From Syncephalis plumigaleata (Eukaryota > Zoopagomycota > Zoopagomycetes > Zoopagales > Piptocephalidaceae): a stretch of 64,000 nucleotides of DNA. The position numbers and the translations under genes were made by a program. The stretch covers positions 868,001 to 932,000 of the forward strand of contig JAIXMF010000008.1 in assembly GCA_025201365.1 (NCBI GenBank). The letters are read 5' to 3'. This document shows, piece after piece, positions 25,734-37,013 of the stretch. Positions within the stretch are counted from its first letter, which is position 1, and the number at the start of each line of letters is the position of its first letter. A model generated the notes under the pieces. That model saw only the letters and a program-made list of their open reading frames with translations. It was not told the origin of the DNA and did no database searches.

Positions 25734-27087
25734 ATGTATGTATGTGAAGCATAATAGTGCAGTAAACAATTAATGGCGCAACCGGAAAAACCTTTATTGC
25801 ACTCAATAGATATACGTGTGGCGAGAATTCAATAAACAATGCACACACATACACACATCCGGTGAATATAGTGGCAATAGCATGCATGCATCTACAAGAA
25901 TAGAAACATGACAAAATGACATGCTAATTAGGTCCATTTCATTATAGACGATATAATAAACATGTTCCTATTGATCTATCTGTCCGTCCATCTGTCCATC
26001 TCATTTTAGTAGGTCTTTGTGTGTTTGAGCATATGAATGAACCTATGTATGAGTCAATAAATGGAATGGCCAATCCGACATCAGTGCGTTCTAGAACCAA
26101 GTAACACGTTGCCGCCATTGACATGGTCCTTTTCATTGTCATTGTCATTGTCATTGTCATTCAAGGACGGCCTTTAGCAGATCAAGGCCGAATAGCCTGC
26201 AAAGTCGCGTTTGTGTGACCATGCTGACCAATGACAGCATGTGGTCTCGTTGTCCCCACAGCAAACGACAGTGGAATAGCAAGGCGAATCTACACTCCAT
26301 CACTTCATGGTCAGGGTGAGAATCATGTGCCTATGCCTTAATTCATACATGATGCCTTCTATAATTGAAGAACAAGTGAATGGCCATGGTCACTGTTAGA
26401 TTACACTAGATCGGATGATAGGACATGTCCGCATAAGGAAAGAATTATACCACGTCAAGAATGTTTTCTATACAAATTTGCTGTCTTGGTGTGTCAATGC
26501 TGGAAGATGAACAGGTTGATTGATTGATTGTTTTCTTCCTTGCTCTCGCTCGCTCGCTCGTTACTCCACTTCACTCTAATTCTACATTTCGTCTAACCTT
26601 GGCCACCGTTATAAATAATCACGCTACTTCCAGTGGCATTCTCCCCTTCTGTTTCGTGTATCAATTATACTAATATTGTTATCATCATCATCATCATTTT
26701 TATTATTATAGTGTGGCAAGTTTTGGTGTTTCCTATTTTGACCTCTTCTCTTCTCCCCTCCTCTCGTACTCTTTCCTCTCTCTCTCTATATCTCGTAAGT
26801 GTCGTTTATTTATTATAGTCACCATTCTCGTTCCTAAATCGATTCTTGATCGGTTTATTATTATTATATCGATTTGGTGTAACTCTGCTATATATTTGTC
26901 TACTTGTTTGTTTGTGTTTGTTTACTTGCTTGTTTGCTCGCTTGACCAACAGGAGTGGTCTCTTTCTCTCCCCATCTATCTCTATATCAAGTGTAGTACC
27001 AGCTATTATTTAATAGTTGTAGTTAGAGAGTTATTCTAGATTATTTGTACCATTTTACTCGGTGTTTATCGTTTCCCAATTATCCTC
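24758..27087. other. Long intergenic region with simple repeats and a pyrimidine-rich leader
   Basis: No gene is supported in 2.3 kb. It holds GCTT repeats near 24822-24845, a CT/GT/ATGT compound microsatellite at 25699-25746, a TCATTG hexamer repeated about five times at 26133-26160, an imperfect hairpin at 26218-26246 and a strongly pyrimidine-rich segment at 26520-27060 directly before the DH-PH gene. The last is probably its promoter and 5' leader. Open frames in it are made of Ser, Leu, Ile and Phe and look like composition artefacts. Confidence 0.5.
25699..25746. repeat. Compound microsatellite CT-GT-ATGT
   Basis: About eleven CT units run directly into about seven GT units and then three TATG units. 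It lies in intergenic DNA. Confidence 0.9.
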
Positions 27088-29099
27088 ATGAGTCAATTAT
27101 CGACGTCTAGTGGTGATTTCGACATAAGCGGATATAACAGTCATTTCGAGTTGCCACGTCCATCGAATGACTTGGAACCGAGTAGTCCCACTTATCCTTC
27201 GCTCACTACGCGCAAGAGTGTCGCACCTGCTGAGCATCCATTGCATAACGGCGATGGCTGGCCCTACCTGAGCATGTCACTCGATGACACAGGCCTGCTC
27301 TACTGCAAGAGTATTAGCATGGATATGTTGGGCTCGGTGAATCCGGGCACTCATAGCGATATCTTCCCCTTGCCTACCTCGGAGGATGCCATTGATTCGA
27401 TGACCGCGCAACAAAAGGAGGTTAGATTCGGCAACAAACTCAGTCATATTGAAACGAGCGAGGCTGAATTCGTGGCACAGCTCGAGCATCTGCGTGACTT
27501 TTACATGCAACCGTTGCTTGGTCAGAAGCCGGTACGACGCTCCATTCGCAAGCGTGTATTCAGCTTTGACCAGTTGACCGCTCTCTTCCAGCGAGGTAAC
27601 TCGTCCACCACCGCCACCAGCTGCGAGGTACAACGCAGTCGTAGTTGCAACAGTCATCCAACACAGTTACCAAACGAGGAACAATACGATAATAGCCAAC
27701 GATCCACCGGTATTTGCAGTATGCTAAAAGGATTAAGTCGTCCGCTGAACCGCAACCATGATTTCAAGTTGGACCACAAAGCAATCTACCAGCCAACAGC
27801 ACAAAATGAGGCAATAGTTTCGGCGCCATTCGATCATGTAACGTCATTGATCGAATTGCACCACTCTTTCCATATGGCGCTTAAGAAAGCGTAAGTAGAA
27901 TTGGCTATAGCTTGTCAAAATAGTAATAACAATAACAATTAGTATGCTTAATGATGCTAATGATCGATTATTCTTCTAGTCGTCCGGCAGATATGCTAAT
28001 TCATGTTTTGGTGGGCATCTTTGTTGATCACGTAAGTAGAATGGGTTTCCTATATATATATATATATAGTTATAGTTAACATAAGCTAATCTGCTCCTCT
28101 ACTACTGCGATATAGATTCCACGTCTTCATACACACTTTGCCCATGCCAATGCACTTTCCGCTTCTCTTAGTAACTTTGAGACACTCGTGTTCAACGATG
28201 AGAAACTAGCTCGTATTATCAAGGTGAGTACCATTTAGCTTGTAGCTATATCTCTCATTGTATTAATGAGTAATACTCATTCTTTACGGCGTTTACCATA
28301 GATGCGCGATCAAACTTCCTTCCGTGAAAATCTACGCTCACTACTCATCAGTATACCCGCTGCACGTATCTGGTATTACGGTTCAGTGTTACAAGCCATG
28401 TATGTACGCATGGCTCAATCGCTCGATGACATTCTTTTACACCAGCTTGAATGGTGTCTCGACAATCTCGAATCCATTGCTCGTCGCATGTGGCCCGTGT
28501 AAGTGTTGCGTATATGTCATTGTTGCACAACACCAACTAACTCATCCTCCCTACCATCATTCTTCGTCATTTAGATTGATGCAAATTGGTCATGTACAAC
28601 GTACTGCCTTGTTACAACGCAATATCGTTGGCATTAAAGAATCGGTATTATCGCCGTATCAGCGCATCATCCACATGGACATGATTCAAAGTCGTGTCTT
28701 TGGCCAGCCCGAGGAATGGCAAACTTTATTTGCCGTTCTTCTCACGGATCGTCTACTTCTTCTTAAGGAGACCGGTCGTCGTAAGAATCGTATTGTACTA
28801 AAGGTGAGCATCTTTCATTGTCATCCCATCCTTGCATAGTTATAATGTTGACTAACGATATACCCGTTTGTTCTATTCCCTCTCTTGAATCTTAGACTAG
28901 TATTTGTCTCAAGGATGCATCACTCCTTCCCGCTCAAAAGATCTTGGACAAATCTGTTAACGGATTCTTCGTACGTCGTTCTCACTCCGGTTGTATGCAA
29001 CTTCGTATGGCTAACGAGCAATCATTTAAGAAATGGTGCCAGATGTTTAAAATTACCGGTAGTCTTCGACATTTCCCGCCAGAGCCTAGTAGCTTCTAA
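27088..29099 (+). CDS. DH-PH domain Rho-family guanine nucleotide exchange factor
   Basis: The Dbl-homology domain begins around KLSHIETSEAEFVAQLEHLR (about 27435-27495), the conserved first helix where the exchange factor contacts its GTPase. It continues through spliced exons (FDHVTSLIELHHSFHMALKK, LLQRNIVGIKESVLSPYQRI) and passes into a PH domain reading LFAVLLTDRLLLLKETGRR (about 28730-28795), which ends SFKKWCQMFKITG. Such proteins load GTP onto Rho/Rac/Cdc42 at membranes and steer actin and polarity. An insert of about 70 residues, Ser- and Asn-rich, interrupts the DH domain near 27590-27780. The N-terminal 100 residues are disordered. Five introns of about 60-110 bp are visible, at about 27893, 28031, 28224, 28499 and 28804. 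The start ATG at 27088 is the first in frame after the pyrimidine-rich leader. The target GTPase cannot be told from sequence. Confidence 0.8.
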
Positions 29100-29383
29100 G
29101 CGATGGAATTCATATACACACACTCTCTCTCACTCTCACTTATGATCATTGTTATTATCGAGATACACGGCAATGTAATGCGCGACTCATTCATTCATTT
29201 ATTTACTCTAGAAAAGTTCTACTCGTTCTTTACTTCACTTTCCAAATTAGAATCGCTAACGATACAAGATTGTTATAATCGATCGTACACGCGCAATACT
29301 TATCGTATCAATTATACATACACCAACCAACATCATACAATATATAGAACAATTCTCAACTGCTTTAGGGTTGATAATACTTT

Positions 29384-29455
29384 TTCCTTTCCTCCTTCCT
29401 TCCTTCCCTTCCTTCTTTCCCTTCTTTCCCTTCTTTCCTTCTTTCTTTTAAGCAC
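29384..29455 (+). repeat. CCTT/CTTT pyrimidine repeat in the 3' flank of the DH-PH gene
   Basis: About 70 bases of almost pure pyrimidine built from TTCC and TTTCCC units lie about 290 bp after the stop codon. They may be part of the 3' untranslated region or the intergenic spacer. Confidence 0.8.
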
Positions 29456-29769
29456 TATCTTTAATGTGATACATGCTAAAACTACATATACATACATAGA
29501 GAAAGAAAGAGAGCGAAAGACAGGAACCACATTTATTTCCCGAATATGTTTCCACATTGTAATTCTAGCGTTGTTATTTAAAAATAAATAGATAGACCTT
29601 TCCTTCTTCTTCTTCATTCTAATTAAGCGTAGTCATTGCTAACTCGATTTAAACTAATTTATTGTATATTAATTCATTATAACAAGATGCTTGATCGATT
29701 AATACATATAAAGAGCAAGTGAGAACACTTTGTGACTATAAAGCACAGATCGATCATACCACAGCAAAC

Positions 29770-29973
29770 CTATTGCACTTCATCTTTCGGTAATGTAGCA
29801 ATAGTAGTTTCGTCAAGCAGGGTCGGTCGTCGCTCTAATAGTTCAGTCTCTATTTGTAGGCGGAAATCAGCGAATACACGCTCGAAATCCATGATGGTCG
29901 GAGCAGGCACTCGCGACATCCAGTATTCGTTAAATGAGTGGAACAGGTAACCTAACAACAATCATTACTATAC

Positions 29974-30004
<31 letters not shown>

Positions 30005-31708
30005 AATGACATCCACCGATCAATTAACTTACTGTAATATTCATGGTATATAGCACGCGAAATACCATATCGATAAAGATGATGTTGCAATCGACGTGTA
30101 CGTAATGTTTGTACGGCAAAACTCGTAATATGAATGCCAACAATAGCAAAGCTATACCTAATAGCAATAGTAATCATTAATAAACTAAGCATTAATGGAT
30201 GAATGTAAATAGCGACTAGCCAACATTACCATCGATCTGATTCTTGCGAGCATCGTAGAACATGATGGGCAGATGTTGAATGATGCTTCGCATAATAGTG
30301 CAAATCATCCAAGGCTAGCATGCCCATACTACGGAAATCGGTGGCAGGATCCTTGCCTTGAAATCCAATCTTTTGCCATTGCCTCGAATGACGAGCATCC
30401 AACTTTTCATGTGGCATCAGTAAATCCCATAGCTATAACATGCAAACGGCTAATTAATGTGAGTTGACCACGTTGCACTCGATTTATCACATTACCTCTA
30501 GTAATTTCCGTTCATGAGCAGCAACGGTACTGTCATACTTTGTATTGGCACGCGAGTTCAACTCATCCATTAGTCGATAGGAAGCAGTAATACTTTTGAG
30601 GCAGTAACGTAATACAATTGCTGGTGGACTAACGTAGGATTAGTTTAGTAGGTGTACATGTGGTATATTAATAATAATTAGTAGTAGTAGTAGTAGTAGT
30701 AATAATATTACCTTGTTGGGATACCTGACTCTGGAAAATGCTTTTGTCGTAGAATAGAACGCCATGCCTCATTGATATTGCCATCGGCTCGTTCCAATTG
30801 ACGTCGTTCGGCCTAGAATGATCATTGTAATCAATATCAGTGTAATCTATTATGCCTATATCATACTTACCATTAATTTGGACGAATACAAAATTGCTCG
30901 ATCTAATATGTATAAAAGTTACCATGAATGATGTTACTCATAGCATGCTATTGGTTATGTACTCACCTACACGATAGACGGTGCTGGCCGACACTTCTAT
31001 AACGGCAACAGGTACAGCATGTCTGTTTAGTATAGCGTTTTCATCTGAACTGGCGTGTTGGTGATGTTGCTCTGATCTCGGCAACAATACTCGCTGATAG
31101 TATTGAGAACGATCACTGCCTGTTCGCATCAATGGAATCGATCCAGGTATTGACTCGTCGTTGTCATTATCATCATCGCTGCCATTACTGTTATCCGAAT
31201 GTGCAGTACTCGTGGTTCTATTCAAATTATCGCATGAAGATGAATTAGTCACGGATGCAAGACTAATAAACTGAAATGTTGGCTGCGGTGTACATATTCG
31301 TTCCAACTCTGAAGTACCGACAATAAGCCTGTAGACCGTTTTGAACCATTTGTAAACACGATGAAATGCTGACGACGAGTATAATCGTAATAGTAGCGCA
31401 CCCATAACCCAACTAGGCACCCATGACGTTGTAGTAGTAGTAGTAGGAGCAGCAGCAGTAGTAGCAGCAGTCGATGTTGTACGAGCTGGTTGATGAGTGG
31501 ACGCCAATAGGAATGTCGTCGACGTGACACTATTCGTTTCAGATAATTCACTCGAAGCGTCTGACGACACGGAAGCACGTCTCATTCGTTCACGTAATGG
31601 AGACGAATTCCTACTATTGTCGCGACTTGTTGATGTCATGTCTGCTGTCGCACCGGTAGCTGTCGTAGTGGCAGTGGCAGTGGCAGTCGTAGGCAACATG
31701 GTAGCCAT
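29770..31708 (-). CDS. ELMO/CED-12 domain protein (ELMOD-like)
   Basis: The ELMO domain is clear in the second half: LLELWDLLMPHEKLDARHSR, then WQKIGFQGKDPATDFRSMGM and LALDDLHYYAKHH (about 30230-30450). The DPxTDFRxMG core with the Arg is the catalytic region in ELMOD proteins, which act as GTPase-activating proteins for ARF-family GTPases. ELMO1-type relatives instead serve Rac activation. The start is set at ATG 31708 (MATMLPTT); upstream in-frame codons before it lack an ATG. The first exon encodes a Thr/Ala-rich, low-complexity leader with CAG/TAG-type repeats and a hydrophobic stretch (WVMGALLLRLY) that could anchor it. An acidic Asp/Asn run follows near 31160. Five introns; one holds TAG repeats near 30675-30700 and another GAT repeats near 29975-30005. 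Confidence 0.8.
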
Positions 31709-32762
31709 TTTAACGGTGAAGCGTGTCACTGACACGTAATTGTTTCTGAATGGTGTACTTGACCGGTGAGTTAACAAACCTAGTATAGAAAGAGAAATAC
31801 TAAATAGAATGAGGAATATGAGGAATATGAGGAAGAGTAGTGCGGTAGTCTTGACGAGTCGACTAGTGTTTCTCTTTTAGCAAACGACCAATTGGGGAGA
31901 GCAAGAGCGAGAGTGAGAGAGAGAGATGGAAAAAGCTGTTTTACGATCAGGTGGACAATTGCCAAATCTGTTTTAGATCAATCAAGCAAAGTGTCATATT
32001 GTTTGTTTCGTTACGTGTATACGCTTCTCGATAGTATTGACTTCATCATTCTCTCCATAACTACAGTCTAATAGAATTGGGAATATTTATTATTAGATGA
32101 AACCAAATACACGCACATATACAGAGATGATAGATAATGACGTTGTTATTATCATAGTATACATACATATGAGTAAGAGCCAAGTGTTCATTCATGAGAG
32201 GTAAGAATATATTTTGAACACAAGTCATATAATGCTTTCCTCAGCTTGAATCAAGAAAACTCCGCTTAAGGGTTGGGACCGTTCATGTGATTTGTTGCCA
32301 TTCAACACTGACAATTCAGAGTGAACTACCACAAAGGGGAGAGAGAGAGAGAGGGTCGGCCATGTGTTGAGAAAATAAAAAAAGTCTAAATGGTCCACCA
32401 TAGCATCAATACTACTAGAATGTATAGATTATTCGATATACGAGCTATTACAACAACGATAAGTGTACGTAGATTAATGCATACTAATAGCGTGGTATAT
32501 TCAAAGTGAACTAAATCATTATCAATCCATTAACATTCATGTCGATTACAATGAGCTTTGATACGTTTCAATCAAATATTATACAAATACAAGCATAGCA
32601 TGTCAGTAGCTAATATAGCAATTGCTCTTCTAGACATCATCCTACACTATACTGTAACCAATAGATAGATGCAGCTAGCAAACAAGTATATCATTGAAGA
32701 AGGAAAAAATAGACCAGTTATTCTAGATGATGACATCTGCATCATTTTTTTCCCGTTAGAAT
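31709..32762. other. Intergenic region with purine-rich tracts
   Basis: No gene is supported here. Plus-strand purine-rich tracts lie at about 31885-31930 and 32335-32355. The first reads as pyrimidine on the coding strand of the ELMO gene, directly upstream of its start. The rest is AT-rich and unremarkable up to the transposon. Confidence 0.5.
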
Positions 32763-32764
32763 TA

Positions 32765-33036
32765 CAGGGTTTTTCCAACCAGTTGGCATTGTTGGCCTTT
32801 AACTTTTGCTCTCATTGAAAAATAATTTTGCATACTAGTTAGCATCTTTGTCTTTATCATTATGCGGGTATGGAATCCACCATTAGCAGATACTTTGTTC
32901 TTTGTTTAGCATTCGCCCTATGTTATTCACCACAATACAAATGCCCTTGTGTCCGCATCAAACAATGCTTTGCAGCGTACGTTTTGCATTGCTAGAACTC
33001 ACCTTGCACTAATAATGTATCTGTCAAATAATAAAA
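32765..33036 (+). repeat. Left terminal inverted repeat of the transposon
   Basis: These 272 bases match the reverse complement of 37014-37285 with one mismatch at 33024. Beyond 33036 the two sides diverge. TA precedes the repeat at 32763-32764. Confidence 0.95.
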
Positions 33037-33124
33037 ATTCTGCTAATAATAATAATAATGGTGCTACACCTAGCTTAGTTTAATGCATATGTGTCTAGTG
33101 TATTCTGTATTCTGGCTACTTGAA

Positions 33125-33586
33125 TCAACGTATGATGTTTTTAACATTCGCAAAGAAATATTTATAATAGCGTTTATTTAATGCTACATCGTGATACATT
33201 GAAATATGTATGCGGTCACTTAAATTTTGTAAATCTATATTGAATATTTTCGGGCTGCCGTTGTAAACGATCTTATAACGTTGTGTCAGCGAATTATTAT
33301 AGATCTCATCTTTATACGTACCTTGCGTATTAGTACGAAAACATATACCAAACTTAGTAAGTTCACTTTTGTTGTCTCGGCATTTTTTAACGTATCGACG
33401 GCCTGTACTTTTAGTAACACCTGAATTCCGACTTGCCTCGTCCAAAGTCATCTTGAGACAAAAATAATTAAACAGAAATGATTTAATCTGACCAGGCTCG
33501 TAATGTTTATATTGTCCGCGTCTTTTCCTCACTACAGCTTGATAAGATTGGCGAGCGGTACTGGATGAGGTCGTGCTATTGTCCAT
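33125..33586 (-). CDS. Transposon-encoded stand-alone helix-turn-helix protein, candidate regulator
   Basis: This 153-residue protein starts at ATG 33586 (MDNSTTSSS) and points away from the transposase. After a Ser/Thr-rich leader come RKRRGQYKHYEPGQI and MTLDEASRNSGVTKSTGRRY, a helix-turn-helix. This stretch lines up without gaps over 49 residues with the transposase's own N-terminal domain (RGTYRRYTEAQ to QKYIQTWREE), with 13 identical positions including Gly-Tyr-Tyr, Ala, Gly, Thr-Gly, Tyr and Arg. The C-terminal 75 residues (QRYKIVYNGSPKIFNID and onward) match nothing I know, and no DDE catalytic region is present. By analogy with DNA-binding-only repressors known from other DNA transposons, it may bind the element's ends or promoter and limit or direct transposition. 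That role is inferred. It could also help the transposase find its sites. Confidence 0.75.
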   Translation of the reverse strand: MDNSTTSSSTARQSYQAVVRKRRGQYKHYEPGQIKSFLFNYFCLKMTLDEASRNSGVTKSTGRRYVKKCRDNKSELTKFGICFRTNTQGTYKDEIYNNSLTQRYKIVYNGSPKIFNIDLQNLSDRIHISMYHDVALNKRYYKYFFANVKNIIR

Positions 33587-33699
33587 TTTATAATTTGGCG
33601 TGTTGATTTGACACAAAATAAAAAGTAATGAAATGTTTGTAATGAACTTTTTTGAAGATGAACGCTTCTAACGTGTTTTTAAATGTTTTACATGCTTCT

Positions 33700-34262
33700 G
33701 TATATTACCATACTGAGCCAACGAATGCTGATAGCTTAGACTGTTGACGTTGTGCGCTACTGTCATACTAAGACAACGGATATTGACAGCGAACATTGAA
33801 ATTGTGTGCTATTATCACACGGGCATAATGGAATTTTGATAGCTTAAGATATCGACATTGTCCGTTATCATTATTGAGACAATGAATGCTAGCATAAAAT
33901 GTCGGCATTGTGTGTTATTGTTGTGTGCGAAAAGTGTTCAACGTACAATGCCAATATTCTATGTCAACATTCGTCGTCTTAATAACAATAGCACATAATA
34001 ATATTGTCATACTGGCACAATGGAATGCTGATAGCTTAGAACATTGGCATTGTGTACTATTGTCATATCAAGACAGCGAATGCTGACAATGAACGTTGGC
34101 ATTGTGTACTATGGTCATACTGAGACAATGAACATAGACACTGCATGCTATTGTCATACGGACATAATGGAGTGTTGATAGCTTATAACATTGACACAGT
34201 GCGTCATTGTTAGTAAGACAATGAACATTGACATTGTGCGCTATTGACACATTGTGACGATT
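33700..34262. repeat. Array of degenerate units of about 50 bp inside the transposon
   Basis: About ten imperfect units share the core ATGCTGATAGCTTAGAAC, then ATTGGCATTGTG, CTATTGTCATAC and AGACAATG. One unit in the middle (about 33930-34010) is partly inverted relative to the others. Units vary from about 40 to 60 bp. Arrays in subterminal parts of transposons often bind the transposase; whether these do is not shown. Confidence 0.7.
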
Positions 34263-34660
34263 TGTCAATATATCAAGGTTCAATTGCCATTGGTTTAATC
34301 CGCCTTAATAATTTACGAAACTGATGGTAACATACACAGGTCAACAGAATCAACAGTCTATACGTGGAACAATAGCTATGGCGTGAGCGTGATTGTTCGC
34401 ACCACAGGAGCGAATATATATATATACATGTCCCTATATTTTTATTGAAATAAAGAACAAAGAATCATCGCACTATTCAGATTGTAGCTATTATACACAC
34501 TGACACAAGGGATTATTATGACGCATGAGCAGCGGCATGTTCACTGTCACGCGAATCCCTGGCCGAGGAAGTAGGTAGAGCACCGGTGGCCTAAGGAAAT
34601 AGACAATTGTTATTTGCGATATATATGATGATAGGAGGTAACGTGCACTAATAACATTAC

Positions 34661-35160
34661 ACATTGGCGTATCCACGTATTGACGTACTCACGTATTATT
34701 ATATTCACGTATTGCCGTATTGACTTATTCACATATTGCCGTATTGGTGTATTCGCGTATTGCCGTATTACCGTATTAAAAAATTCACGCATTGGCACAT
34801 TCGCACATTGACCAATTCACATATTGACACATTCACGCATTGACATATTTGCGTGTTGGCGCATTGACGCATTGGACAATTCACCCATTGACGTATTGAC
34901 GCATTGAGTTATTCGCGCGTTGGCGCGTTGGCGCATTGGACAATTCACACATTGGCACATTGGCTCACTGTTAATCTTATACATTTGGAACTTTGGAACA
35001 TTTGCATATTGAAATATTGGTGCTTTGGCACGTTGACTTATTGATCTATTGAAACAATGACGCATTCGCACATTCACATATTGACATATTAAAACAATGA
35101 AATATTGACATATTGGCGTATTGACACATTGACATATTGACACATTGGCACAATGATATT
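34661..35160. repeat. 8-bp-period degenerate satellite inside the transposon
   Basis: About sixty consecutive octamers fit the pattern N-Y-ATT-S-R-C, for example GTATTGAC, ATATTCAC, GCATTGGC and ACATTCGC. The ATT core sits at nearly every eighth base for about 500 bp, interrupted near 34965-35015, while the other positions vary. Because 24 bp is eight codons, the minus strand gives spurious open frames with an IRQYVN-like repeat. Confidence 0.85.
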
Positions 35161-35434
35161 TTAGAATAATGATATAATACTATTTTTAAATCAATGACAG
35201 CTTACAAACAAGGACATTTCAGAAACAATGACCTGTAAGAATACCGACACAAGGACCTCTTTGGCACAAGGACCTCTCAGTATACAAGCACAAGAGCATT
35301 TAGAATGCGAATATATATATATATATTAAAATAATCAGGTACAATTATACCGTTATTCAACTGACTTGCCTTTGATGTGCTTTTACTTGCCGCGCTTTCA
35401 ACTTTTACAATTCACTAGTGTTTTTATTTTAAAC

Positions 35435-36935
35435 ATGACTAACAATACTCGTGCTGAAGATGCCCTTGAATATGCATCAACGCTATTTGTTGCTGCAGGC
35501 TCCCTTACTGATTCCGACGAAATGGAGATATCTATGCTCAATAGAGCAATCTTTATAGCAGATACTGGCGAAGTAAAACCTATATATAAATATTCTTCGA
35601 CACCAGTCTCATCTCCGCCGGAAAGAATGCTCGAATCAAGCAGTGAAGTGGACGAGGAGGTTAATATTGTTGAAATAAGGGAAGAGGAGCCAATTACCAA
35701 TCAAGCGGAAAAAGACAAGGATGATGACAAAGAGGTAATGTTAACATGCAATGAGTGAATACAATGTATTTATTATTGAATAGGAAGCGCCGAAGCAGGC
35801 CTCACGTGGTACATACCGGAGATATACAGAAGCGCAAAAAGCTCGCCTTATCGACCTATACAGCACGGGTAAATTTTCGGCTGCAGCGGCGGCTCGCCAA
35901 TGTGGTATACATGAGCGGACGGGACAAAAATATATCCAAACATGGAGAGAAGAGCAAAAAGAAATGTTTACTCGCGAGGAATTGGCAGACGATGGCAACG
36001 TTGTAGTAAAGGAAAAGACTGCAACAAAAAAGAAGAACGGCAATCAGAAATTGTTTGAAGAGCATACTGAGTTTTTAATTAAGATATACGAAGATGATGC
36101 AACTTTAACGCTTAACGAGGCGAAGAAGAAGATTGAGGCAGCGTTTGAAGGCTTAAGTATCACGACATCCGCCCTTCAAAAGCACATGGTGAAGCATTGT
36201 AGCTTAACAATGAAAAAATTAGAGCGAATTCCAGCTGCTCGAAATGAGCCGCGCACCATTGAATTACGGGCAGAAATAGTTGGCGGGTGGATTGCCAACA
36301 CAGAAATGGACTTTTTATCAAACTGTGTGTTCATTGACGAAGCTGGATTTAGCGTAAACGCACGGCGAACGCGTGGTCGCTCGAAGAAAGGAGAGCCTGC
36401 CAAAGCGACAGTCCTCACGCAACGTGGCGTGACATATTCAGTTTTAGGTGCCATTAGTGCTGATGGCGTTCTAAATTTCTCCATGAAGACGCCAAAGTTA
36501 GAATCGGTCAAGAAACGCAAAACGAAAGGCGCCAAAGCGGAGGAAATACACGGACGTATCGGAACAAGGACTACACATTTCCTAATGTTCTTACAACAGG
36601 CCATTACAGTTTTGGCCGAGAACAATATGAAGAATCGATACTTTATTATGGATAATGCGCCCATTCACAAATCCAAAGCAGTAGCAGAACTATTAGAGTC
36701 CCATGGTCACCACTGCGCCTACCTACCGCCCTATTCGCCATTCCTGAACCCTATAGAGGAATGCTGGTCAAAGCTCAAGGCAGGCGTAATAAGATCTGAA
36801 CTGTGCGAGAATGATTCTATTGAGGAGCGAATAATAGAATCCAGCAAGCTTATTACAAAAGATAACTGCATTGCTTGGATTAAACATGCTCAGACATTCT
36901 TTGACCGTTGTCTTGCAAAAGAATCTAATCTGTAG
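35435..36935 (+). CDS. DD34E transposase of the IS630-Tc1-mariner superfamily
   Basis: The 483-residue protein is read from two exons (35435-35734 and 35784-36935) joined over a 49-bp GT..AG intron that keeps the frame. Start ATG 35435 (MTNNTRAEDALEYA) gives an acidic N-terminal 100 residues. A helix-turn-helix follows (YTEAQKARLIDLYSTGKFSA, ARQCGIHERTG), then a second DNA-binding part, then the DDE catalytic core: first Asp in FIDEAGFSVNARRTRG, second Asp in FIMDNAPIHKSKA, and Glu in LPPYSPFLNPIEECWSKLK, 34 residues after the second Asp. All three catalytic residues are present and no frame break is seen, so the enzyme may be active. Its helix-turn-helix is related to the one in the divergent gene at 33125-33586. 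The TATATA run at 35313-35326 lies about 110 bp before the start and may be the promoter. Confidence 0.93.
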
Positions 36936-37013
36936 TCACGTTAATAAATTCTTTTACCAATTACGTACGCTTCCAATGTGATACACCATCAAACCTTTGT
37001 TAACAGAAAAACG

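Noticed and set aside
26713-27039. A 108-codon open frame before the DH-PH gene
   Set aside because: CT- and TTG-rich leader DNA gives Ser, Leu and Ile runs; no homology or splice pattern supports it.
34610-35143. Minus-strand open frames with an IRQYVN-like repeat
   Set aside because: The 8-bp satellite has a 24-bp common period with the code, so repeated peptides arise automatically; there is no good start or splice signal.
36176-36664. A 162-codon minus-strand frame within the transposase
   Set aside because: It is antisense to the DDE core with no motif of its own, while the sense strand has all catalytic residues.
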